The translations under genes were made by a program, and so were the position numbers. Positions 42,263 to 49,558 of a stretch of 64,000 bases of DNA are shown in pieces. Source of the stretch: Streptomyces fulvoviolaceus (GTDB lineage Bacteria; Actinomycetota; Actinomycetes; Streptomycetales; Streptomycetaceae); contig NZ_JOEY01000007.1 of the NCBI RefSeq assembly GCF_000718165.1, positions 62,001 to 126,000 on the forward strand, read 5' to 3'. The notes beneath the pieces were generated by a model. It did not search any database. It had not been told where the DNA came from and saw nothing but the letters and a program-made list of their open reading frames with translations. Numbering within the stretch: position 1 is the stretch's first letter; each line of letters begins with the position of its first letter.

Positions 42263-43915
42263 TCAGCTCTCGGGTTCGAGCGCTCCGTTGCCCAGACCGT
42301 CCCTTGCCAAGCTCGCCACATCCCGGCTCAGCTCCACCACCCTCCGCGCTCGCTCCTCGAACTCCTGGAGCGCGCGGAAGGCCGACCCGTACCGGCGTTG
42401 ATCGGTGATGGCCATCTGTGGGATGCGGGCGCCCTTGCCGTCGAGGCGGAAAGTGCCGCTGGCGCTCGTGGAGCGACGGGTGTTGGCCGCGCTGCGCAGG
42501 AAGCCCTGGAGGTAGTCGGTGTCGAGCTGGTCGCTGACCGAGACCGGTTCCGGATCTCCGTACTCGACGAGCCCGGCGCGGGCGAGGTCTGCGACGCTGA
42601 CGGTAGGTCCGTCCGGGGAACTGGGGGCGTCCCCCGCAGCCAGGGCCGGCAGCAGTTCCGCCAGCAGCCGCACCTGCTCGGTCAACTCCCTTCGCAGGGA
42701 GTCGTATTCAACCGCGTAGTCGCGATGCGACTCCTCGACATGGCGGCCGGGCGTGAGATCCACCGTTTCGTCGAGCAGATCGATCAGGGAAAGCTCCGCC
42801 AACTGGCCGGGGGACGGTTCCAGCGAGCCGTCCGGATCACCCGCCGTCAGATCAACCATGCGGACGACAGTGACGGCATCGCCCAGGGCCCGCGGACGGC
42901 GCAGATGCCAGAGGTGGACCGGAAGTGCGTGCGAGGCCGCGGTGCCGGACGGAAGGGCGGTGACCTGGGTGAGGATGCCCCGTCGTACCAGCTCGGCGCG
43001 AATGCGGCGACCCGCCTTGCGATAGGCCACCGAGGCGGGCATGACCATGAGGACGCGACCGCCGGGCGCGGTGTGCGCGTAGGCGTGCTGCAGCCAGGCG
43101 AGTTCACCTTCGGCGCGCGACGGGATGCCGAACTCCCAGCGCGAGTCGAGCAACAGGTCCTCGCGCCCCCAGTCGGGCTCACTGACCGGCGGATCGCAGA
43201 CGACCAGGTCGGCCCTCAGCTCCGCCCATCGGTCGTCGCGCAGCGAGTCTCCCGTGGCGACGGCCACACCAGTACCTCCGGTGAGGTCGGCCCGCAGTTG
43301 CGCGAACCGGGCACTGCGGGCGTCGGACTCCTGCCCCCGGCGCATGGGCCCGCGCTCGGGGCCGACAGCCAACAGCAGCGTGCCGATGCCGCAGGCCGGG
43401 TCGAACAGGGTCGCGTCGGAGGCCACCTCGCCGACGAAGTGGCGTACGGCGCGGACGATGCGCGGCGAGGTGACCTGGTCCGATCCGGCCCGCCGTACGG
43501 AGTCGGTGAATCGCTCCGCGAGGGCACTCACCACCTCGGCCGCGCCACTGCTCTCGGCCAGCTCACGCGCGAGCCCGACGACGTCAGACGGAAGCCCCGC
43601 GGGCGCCTTCCCCTCGGCGAGGAGACCGGCGGTATCCGCGAGCCCGCCGACCATGTCGTCACCGTAGACTCCGCGCAGCGCCTGCCACAGCTGCACGTCC
43701 ACCGAGACGTCCTGCCCCTTGCGCTGCCTGTCCAGCCAGGTCTGCACCTCGGTCAGGTCGAACAGCGGACTGTTGACACCGCCACCGGCGGGCGCCGGGA
43801 AGTCGCCGTAGCGTCGCCGCCAGTTCGAGACGGCGGCGCGGGTGACGCCCGCCAGCCGGGCGATCTCGGAGCCGGTGACCAGCGGACCGGCCGGTGGGGC
43901 GGGGGTGTCCGTCAT
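42263..43915 (-). CDS. HTH - N6-adenine DNA methyltransferase (HsdM-like, DPPV motif)
   Basis: 550 residues from ATG 43915. The N-terminus is a MerR-like helix-turn-helix (SEIARLAGVTRAAVSNWRRR). The methyltransferase shows TLFDPACGIGTLLLAVG (about 170) and, in place of the usual NPPF/Y, LVVCDPPVSEPDWG (about 240). The C-terminus has a possible target-recognition part and a coiled coil (ALQEFEERARRVVELSRDVA). No specificity or restriction subunit lies next to it. It faces the UvrD-like gene convergently (28-base gap). Such HTH-methylases are widespread in Streptomyces and their role is unclear. The Asp in place of Asn in the catalytic motif may alter activity. Its upstream region carries the shared palindrome. 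Confidence 0.8.
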   Translation of the reverse strand: MTDTPAPPAGPLVTGSEIARLAGVTRAAVSNWRRRYGDFPAPAGGGVNSPLFDLTEVQTWLDRQRKGQDVSVDVQLWQALRGVYGDDMVGGLADTAGLLAEGKAPAGLPSDVVGLARELAESSGAAEVVSALAERFTDSVRRAGSDQVTSPRIVRAVRHFVGEVASDATLFDPACGIGTLLLAVGPERGPMRRGQESDARSARFAQLRADLTGGTGVAVATGDSLRDDRWAELRADLVVCDPPVSEPDWGREDLLLDSRWEFGIPSRAEGELAWLQHAYAHTAPGGRVLMVMPASVAYRKAGRRIRAELVRRGILTQVTALPSGTAASHALPVHLWHLRRPRALGDAVTVVRMVDLTAGDPDGSLEPSPGQLAELSLIDLLDETVDLTPGRHVEESHRDYAVEYDSLRRELTEQVRLLAELLPALAAGDAPSSPDGPTVSVADLARAGLVEYGDPEPVSVSDQLDTDYLQGFLRSAANTRRSTSASGTFRLDGKGARIPQMAITDQRRYGSAFRALQEFEERARRVVELSRDVASLARDGLGNGALEPES

Positions 43916-43962
43916 ACGGGCAACCGTACACAAGATCGATCGCGCCATCAATGCGTGAATTC

Positions 43963-43977
43963 GTTGACGACGTCAAC
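43963..43977. promoter_or_regulatory. Palindromic operator candidate GTTGAC-GAC-GTCAAC
   Basis: A perfect inverted repeat begins 47 bases upstream of the HTH-methylase start codon. Read on the minus strand, its TTGACG half could also serve as a -35 element, with ATTGAT 18 bases downstream as a poor -10. It matches the palindrome at 3428-3442 in both sequence and distance to the start codon. Confidence 0.55.
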
Positions 43978-44022
43978 AATGCATTCATCGCGTGGTCGTG
44001 TACCGAGCCTTCGGCGGCCCAT

Positions 44023-44495
44023 TCATTCCTGGAGCGACTCCGCGAAGAGGAGCAGCTGCTCGTCCTCATCGCCTCGTTCCCGCGCCTCGGGTTCCTCCTC
44101 CAGTCCGGGTGCCGGGTACTTCGCCGGATCCGGATCCGCAGCCGGAGCTACGTCGTCCCCCTCCGGGGCCTCCTCCTGCCCGCGCGTCGGCAACACGTAC
44201 TGCTTGGCCGATCCTGGCGCGGGCGTCGCGTCGCAGCCAGTCCTCGGGGTCGGTGAGGATCGCGTCCACGTCCGGAAACGGCTTACCGAAGGCGATGTCC
44301 GCGAGCAGCCGCGCGGGGCCACCGTCCGCCCAGCCGTCCGCGAAGGCTTCCTTCTCCTTGTCGAAGCGCCGCTCCAGCTGTGCGAGGGCCAACCGCTCGC
44401 TGAGCGGGACGCCGGGCAGGACGGGGACGGGGACGGGGACGGGCGGCGCAGCAGACGGTCGTGCGGCTGCCGTACTTGGCCCAGCGAGCTGTCAC
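44023..44495 (-). pseudogene. Frameshifted small gene of unknown function
   Basis: Three overlapping minus-strand frames each hold one convincing part of a single protein. The start is MTARWAKYGSRTTVCCAA from 44495. The middle is LAQLERRFDKEKEAFADGWA and LLADIAFGKPFPDVDAILTD. The acidic tail is KQYVLPTRGQEEAPEGDD to ELLLFAESLQE-like sequence ending at 44023. One shift falls in the GGACGG tandem repeat (44419-44442) and another near 44204-44212. The product would be a soluble acidic protein of about 155 residues. Either the gene is truly broken or the repeat and GC-rich stretches were misread in sequencing. I do not recognise the family. Confidence 0.5.
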
Positions 44496-44573
44496 GCGCT
44501 GCGAGAATCAGGTTGCCGAGAAGACCTCACTGTCCATTCCGTCGCCGCCCGCACCGACCAGAGGAGGCAGCCT

Positions 44574-46934
44574 GTGAGGCCCATTCAGTCAACGGTCCAG
44601 GTCCGGGTGAGTGAAGGTGTGTTGTGGGTGGGGGGCGAGGCTTACCCCCTGCGCTATATCTCCCGCGTTGGACTGCGTGCGCTGGAGGTCGACAGACGCT
44701 CAGCCTGGAAAAAATGGATCCTGCACACTCTCAGCTGCCTGGTATTTGGTGGAGGCCTGGCAGCTTTCGCAGGAACCATCGGGGCGGCCCCGTTGGTCGG
44801 TGTGGAGGCGCTGCTGGTCTGGCGGCTCATTACAACCATCAACAAACCAGCCTTGTACAGCCTGGTCGTCAACACCTCCGGCACTCAGCACGATGCTGTG
44901 TGGTCCACGGATAGAGACGAAATCCAGTACCTCATCGGCGAGATCACGAAGGCGATCGGGGACCCGGACATCAGGCAGGTGACCTATAACGTGCAGCACG
45001 CCTTGCAAGGGGACCTCATCCAGCAGTACGGGTCCGGAATCATCGGCAAGGCTCAGCACAGCGGCTCCGGCAACATCGTGGCCGCTGACGTGCAGCGCTC
45101 CGTGCGGGGGGACCGCATCCAGCAGTACGGCTCCGGGAGCATCGGCAAGGCCGAGCACAGCAGCTCCGGCAACATCGTGGCCGCCGAGGGGCCCTCCGGC
45201 GAAGCCGCTGCCGAGCACGCGGCCGGGACCGGGGGAACCACTGGGGGGCTCGGCCCGGCCGGACCGGAATCGTCTTCCGAAACGCCGGACACCGGCGCCG
45301 GGACGTCCGCCCCGGTTTCGACGGACGACGACGCGTCCGAGCCCACCAAAGGGAATGCGGGCGCGGAAGACATCGCCGATGACCCGGGCAGCACGCTTCC
45401 GCGCTTGAGCGGACAGGTTCACCGCAACGATGCTCCGTCACCGCCGCTTCCCCCCGTGGTAGTCCCCAGCAACGATGTCGGTTCGATGGAGCCGCGGTCG
45501 CTGGTTGCGGAGCTGGCCGAGCAAACCTCGCCCGGCCGGGAGGTACCTCTCCATGTGCAGATCGTCCGAGGGAATGGGCGGGGTGTGCAGCTGCGCTCCT
45601 TCCCCATCCCACGAGACGGCGCCCGGGTGATGGTCACCATTCACGCTCCGGGCCTGGTGGTGATCGATGAGCTTCAGCAGGAGTTACACGTCGTACCCGG
45701 CCGGGACTCGGATGTGTTGCGATTCCGGTTGAAGGGCACGACACCGGGGCTGCACCAGGTGACCGTACGAGCGTTCCGGGGCGGCACATTCCTCGGAGAT
45801 GTGACCTGTCAGATCTCGGTGGGATACGGCAGTGTTACGAGGGACGGTCCTCAGCGCCATGCGCTGCTGCCCTCCATGGCGTTCGATCCCGGGGAGGTCA
45901 CTCTCCAAGTCCTGAGGGACGAGGCGGCCGGCACCTTCAGCTTCCAACTGATCAGCGAGACGTTCTACGCACCCGAGATCTTTCACTTCAAGGCCGGCGA
46001 CCCCCGCCAGGCCACCGAACAGATCTACTCCGAGCTGAGGAGAGCAGCAAAAACCGCCACGACGGGTGGCGCCGACGGGGATGCGCTGCGGCTGCGCGAC
46101 CGTCTGCGTAATCACGGCGTGCAGCTGTGGACCTCCGCGGTACCTCAGGCCGTTCAGCGCCAGTTCTGGGACGAAGCCGACCAGGTCACGGCCTTCACCG
46201 TCCTGGGCGAGCACGACATTGTCCCCTGGGAGCTGCTGTATCCGTTGAACGAAGGGCGTGAGGACAGAGGTTTCCTGGCCGAGTGGCTCCCTGTGGTGCG
46301 CCGAGTATTCGGCCAGGACAGAGTCCGCAGCATCAGCATGCCGCGCGCGGCGTTCGTGGTTCCGCCGGGCTCCCCTGCTGATGCGGGCGAGGAAGTGACG
46401 TCTCTGCGTGCCCGGTTGGGCTCGGGGATGGCCGACGCCAGCGTGCTGACCGAGCGGGTGGCGCTGACCGCGCTGATCGAGGGCGGGCACGCGGGTCTGC
46501 TCCATTTCGCTTGCCACAACGCCTTCACCGGTGCCGGCTCGTGCGTGACTATGGCCGACGGGCCCTTCGACCCCATTGACCTGGCGTCGGCGGCGCAGCT
46601 GCGCACACTGCGCCCGCATCGCCCTCTCGTGTTCTTCAACGCCTGCCGAAGTGCCGGCGAGATCGACTGGTTCGGCGAGAGCCTGGGATGGGCACCCCAG
46701 TTCCTCAACGCGGGCGCGGGCGCGTTCGTCGGCACTCTCTGGCCCGTACGGTCACGATCCGCTTTGCAGTTCGCCGAAGCCTTCTACGACCAGTTGATCA
46801 CCCATCGGCAGCCACTCGGCCAGGCTTCACTCGCTGCCCGGCAGGCCATCCGCGACCTGCACGGCGGTGATCCGACGTGGCTGGCCTACGCCGTGTACGG
46901 CAGCCCCGCCGCCACCGCGCACACCACCACGTAG
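44574..46934 (+). CDS. Membrane-anchored CHAT-domain protease with DUF6232-like N-terminus
   Basis: 786 residues from GTG 44574 behind GAGGAGG. The first 130 residues (VRVSEGVLWVGGEAYPLRYI, two hydrophobic segments near 47-85) fit the DUF6232 pattern and should anchor it in the membrane. Two 33-residue tandem repeats follow (146-206), then a disordered linker. Residues about 310-430 are beta-rich (Ig-like). The C-terminal 300 residues are a CHAT caspase-like peptidase with the His in LLHFACHNAF (about 644) and Cys in FFNACRSAG (about 691), then AGAFVGTLWPV. A TTA codon lies at 45684. The alpha/beta-hydrolase gene follows 12 bases later. CHAT proteases cleave partner proteins in bacterial immune and cell-death pathways, so the hydrolase is the obvious candidate partner (inference). 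Confidence 0.8.
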   Translation: MRPIQSTVQVRVSEGVLWVGGEAYPLRYISRVGLRALEVDRRSAWKKWILHTLSCLVFGGGLAAFAGTIGAAPLVGVEALLVWRLITTINKPALYSLVVNTSGTQHDAVWSTDRDEIQYLIGEITKAIGDPDIRQVTYNVQHALQGDLIQQYGSGIIGKAQHSGSGNIVAADVQRSVRGDRIQQYGSGSIGKAEHSSSGNIVAAEGPSGEAAAEHAAGTGGTTGGLGPAGPESSSETPDTGAGTSAPVSTDDDASEPTKGNAGAEDIADDPGSTLPRLSGQVHRNDAPSPPLPPVVVPSNDVGSMEPRSLVAELAEQTSPGREVPLHVQIVRGNGRGVQLRSFPIPRDGARVMVTIHAPGLVVIDELQQELHVVPGRDSDVLRFRLKGTTPGLHQVTVRAFRGGTFLGDVTCQISVGYGSVTRDGPQRHALLPSMAFDPGEVTLQVLRDEAAGTFSFQLISETFYAPEIFHFKAGDPRQATEQIYSELRRAAKTATTGGADGDALRLRDRLRNHGVQLWTSAVPQAVQRQFWDEADQVTAFTVLGEHDIVPWELLYPLNEGREDRGFLAEWLPVVRRVFGQDRVRSISMPRAAFVVPPGSPADAGEEVTSLRARLGSGMADASVLTERVALTALIEGGHAGLLHFACHNAFTGAGSCVTMADGPFDPIDLASAAQLRTLRPHRPLVFFNACRSAGEIDWFGESLGWAPQFLNAGAGAFVGTLWPVRSRSALQFAEAFYDQLITHRQPLGQASLAARQAIRDLHGGDPTWLAYAVYGSPAATAHTTT
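45009..45191 (+). repeat. In-frame tandem repeat, 99-bp unit
   Basis: Two copies begin at 45009 and 45108, encoding GDLIQQYGSGIIGKAQHSGS / GNIVAA and GDRIQQYGSGSIGKAEHSSS / GNIVAA. The DNA copies are also nearly identical. Gly/Ser/Gln/Asn/Ile-rich repeats of this length suggest a beta-solenoid or an amyloid-type assembly motif. Confidence 0.8.
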
Positions 46935-46946
46935 AGGGAGTAACAG

Positions 46947-48125
46947 GTGAAGGATCCGGTCTTCGTCATCCACGGCGTCGCCAACCGTGACCGGGACGAG
47001 TTCGCCACGGCCGTCTCGGCGCTCGCTGCGGCGACCCAAGTCGACATGGTGCCGGTCCACTGGGGTGACCTGGGCGCGCAGGACCAGTTCATCGACGCCG
47101 CGCTGCCCAACTACCGGACTGATCCGGACACCTTGCGCGACAGCGAGGCACCGGAGCCCGTCAGGGCCGAGCACTTCGCCGCGGACATGCCCACCGGAAC
47201 GATCGACGAAGCCCGGCAGCTGTCGCAGGTCAGCACCGCCGTACGGGCACATCTCGGCGCATGGAACGACGGGGAGAACGAGGGGCTGCGGAACGGCGAC
47301 CACCATCAGCTCGATCCTGATCAGATCCTCGAGTACGTGAGGGAGGCATGGGTCGACACCGTGTGGCTCCGTCGCACCGACGACCCACAGTTGCTGCATG
47401 AGACCGGGCGCTCTCTGGCACATTCGCTCCTCGACGAAACCGATCCCGAGGGGGACGACTCCTACCAGGGACTGCGCGGTGGAGGAGCCAACGGTCACGA
47501 CCACCTCCATTCCCTGGTGCGACGTCGGCTGAACGACCTGGACCGTGTCGTAGGCGCAGCCGTTCAAGCGATGGGCGCCCGGCTGAACCACGCCGTACGG
47601 AACCGATTCGGGCCCGGCACCACACGTTTCCTCGGCGACGTGCTCGTCTACCAACGCCACCAGGATTCCGTCCACGCCCGCGTACGCCAGGTCATCGACG
47701 AGGTGCACCCCGACCTCGGGCGCAGTCCCGCCCGGCCAGTGCGCATCGTCGCCCACAGCCTGGGCGGTGTCATCGCCGTCGACATGGCCACCGCCACCGT
47801 GCCCTTGTGGACCGAGTCCCTGGTCACATTCGGCTCCCAGTCAGCCTTCTTCCACGTGTGCGATCCCAGAGGAGGGCAGCTGACTCCATACGGAGGCAGC
47901 ATGCCCGTTCACCTACCCGCTTCCCTGAACCGCTGGACCAATCTCTGGGAGCCGCTGGACGTGCTGGCCTTCGCCGCTTCCAAGGTGTTCCTACTACACG
48001 ACGGCACCGCTCCGGTGGACCTCCCCGTCAGCCACCAGGCCAGCACCGGCATGTGGACCCACTCGGCGTACTGGGACCTTCCCTACGTCGTCTCGGTCAT
48101 TGGCGACGTCATGCGCCAGGGTTAG
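46947..48125 (+). CDS. Alpha/beta-hydrolase (lipase-like), CHAT partner
   Basis: 392 residues from ATG 46947, after AGAGGGAGTAACAG. The N-terminal strand and oxyanion loop read VFVIHGVANRDRDEF. The nucleophile elbow is VRIVAHSLGGVIAVDMA (Ser about 271). Candidate acid and base are in WEPLDVLAF (Asp about 338) and TGMWTHSAYW (His about 371). A helical insertion lies between about residues 80 and 230. This is the fold of lipases/esterases; no signal peptide is visible, so it acts inside the cell. The 12-base gap to the CHAT gene implies co-expression. If it cleaves membrane lipids, activation by the CHAT protease would be lethal, which would suit abortive infection (inference). Confidence 0.78.
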   Translation: MKDPVFVIHGVANRDRDEFATAVSALAAATQVDMVPVHWGDLGAQDQFIDAALPNYRTDPDTLRDSEAPEPVRAEHFAADMPTGTIDEARQLSQVSTAVRAHLGAWNDGENEGLRNGDHHQLDPDQILEYVREAWVDTVWLRRTDDPQLLHETGRSLAHSLLDETDPEGDDSYQGLRGGGANGHDHLHSLVRRRLNDLDRVVGAAVQAMGARLNHAVRNRFGPGTTRFLGDVLVYQRHQDSVHARVRQVIDEVHPDLGRSPARPVRIVAHSLGGVIAVDMATATVPLWTESLVTFGSQSAFFHVCDPRGGQLTPYGGSMPVHLPASLNRWTNLWEPLDVLAFAASKVFLLHDGTAPVDLPVSHQASTGMWTHSAYWDLPYVVSVIGDVMRQG

Positions 48126-48519
48126 CCGGTGCAGGCCCACTGAGTTGGTTCCGCCCTGAAGTTGCTGGTCAAAGTGTGGGGCACGGACGGGTGGCCGGTG
48201 CTGACGTGGGTGATGCGCGGCGAATCATGCGGACCGAGCAGCTGCACGAGGAACTGGTGGAGATCGACACGGACGTGGCTTGGCTGGAGGCGGCCGAAGT
48301 GGTGATCGTCCAGTTCATCGAGACCGAACGTGCGAGCGAGGCTGACGTCCCTGAGAAACAAGACCGAGCACCGACTGTTCTCGCACACCACCTGGGGCTC
48401 CGCCACTTCGCAACAGGGCACGTCCTGCCTCACGCAGTCGCAAACCGCGAGCGGACACAACAGCACCGTGTCCCACCCATCCGAACCAGCACGGAGCCGT
48501 CACCGGCCCCTCCGCTTCA

Positions 48520-48573
48520 GGGACTTTTCAGGGACTTTCAGCGCTGCCTGAGGGACTTCCAAGGGACTTTTCG
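48520..48573 (+). repeat. Four phased direct repeats, GGGACTT core, 11-bp period
   Basis: GGGACTT begins at 48520, 48531, 48552 and 48563, with spacings of 11, 21 and 11. Extended copies are GGGACTTTTCA, GGGACTTTCAG, GGGACTTCCAA and GGGACTTTTCG; the middle slot is degenerate. Spacing near whole helical turns indicates binding of several protein copies on one face, as in integrase arm sites or replication iterons. Confidence 0.6.
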
Positions 48574-48603
48574 CCGCCTAACGCGGCAAGCCCATGAAAG
48601 ATC

Positions 48604-48639
48604 GGAAAGGGCCTCCGTCGCAGATCAGAGGCCCTTTCC
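48604..48639 (+). terminator. Strong 12-bp hairpin, bidirectional terminator-like
   Basis: GGAAAGGGCCTC (48604-48615) and GAGGCCCTTTCC (48628-48639) form a perfect 12-bp stem with a 12-base loop. There is no long T tract, as is usual in Streptomyces. It lies 31 bases after the phased repeats. Confidence 0.6.
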
Positions 48640-49558
48640 CAGGCAAAGCCGCAGGTAGCGGCAGACGAGTCGGGCTGTACGCCGGGGACAGCTACGTGAC
48701 TCGTGACAACGACCTCTGACCCGCGCGGGCGTTCCGCGTGGCCAGAGGCCGGGCACATCGCGTGCACGCCGACCGAAGCAGGGTTCGCCGCAATGGAAAC
48801 TCAGGATCGGGGCATTGCGATCATGGATTTCCACTGTTCTGATTCACTGCTTGGTACTGCCGCTACCCATGCGACATCTCGACCTTTCCTCTCGTGCCGA
48901 CTCTCCATGGCCCCGGCTTACTCAGGCAGCGATACCAGGGCAATCAGCGGCGTGCGGGGCAGCGCCTGGGCGCCGCACAGCTCCTCCAAGAAGGCCAGCG
49001 CGTTGTCCCAGCGCCAGGATCTCACCCACGGAACCTTGCTCAATCCTCCGCCGACCGTCGGCATCAGCGACTGGGCCACCAGCTGGGACGAAGACCGAAT
49101 CCGCGTCCGCGGCGGCTACCTTGCCTGACCATTTGGCCTTCAGTAAACGATCTTGCTCTCTCTTCCCGTGGACCCGAGACCCGACGGCAAGTGGGACACA
49201 ACGGCCACCCGGACTTCATCTCACGTAGATGCCCCCGCCATCGACGTCGTCGGAGTCCCACGGTCGGCACCACCGTTGCCCGCCGGTGGCGGCGGGCAGG
49301 CCCTTCCCGCCTGCTGACGCCGGTGGCTGGTGCATTGCGCCCCGGGCGAGGGACGACAACCCGGGCTCCCAGGGGCCGCCATAGAGTCTCGGGCCCGGGC
49401 CGCCGAGTCCGAAAGCCGCGTCGGCGACGGCAGGGCTCGGGCTCGCGACATGCGGTCAGCTGAGCGCATACGGCGAGAGCCCCCACCCAGCGACACCCTC
49501 CGTAAAGCCCAGGCCACGATTGCCCCACCGGCACGTCCATCAGAGAGAATGCCAACCG

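Larger units (their letters stand above)
48126..49558 (+). other. 1.4 kb gene-poor interval upstream of Wadjet
   Basis: No complete gene is convincing here. From about 48227 a plus-strand frame reads RTEQLHEELVEIDTDVAWLE then AAEVVIVQFIETERASEAD with strong G/C third positions for about 40 codons, then loses coding character. This may be the head of a lost small gene. The interval also contains the phased GGGACTT repeats and a strong hairpin (separate entries). From 48640 to 49558 I see only short overlapping open frames without motifs. The arrangement suits a former junction of a mobile element. Confidence 0.45.

Noticed and set aside
37006..43915. Reading the UvrD-like helicase and HTH-methylase as a helicase-methylase-ATPase (Hma-like) system
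   Set aside because: The genes are convergent, the ATPase is a coupled McrB with its own McrC, and nothing ties the methylase to the helicase.
42398..44614. 738-codon plus-strand open frame across the HTH-methylase
   Set aside because: It is the shadow of the minus-strand methylase, which has HTH, SAM and DPP motifs. The plus-strand translation has none.
45009..45191. CRISPR-like repeat
   Set aside because: Only two adjacent 99-bp copies, in frame and coding, with no spacers. No CRISPR array or cas gene is visible in the window.
48126..48660. tRNA or integrase gene at the suspected island edge
   Set aside because: I could not fold a tRNA cloverleaf or find integrase motifs. Only repeats and a hairpin are visible.
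48703..49128. Possible gene upstream of Wadjet
   Set aside because: No ribosome site, no consistent third-position bias and no motif. Several frames of similar length overlap there.
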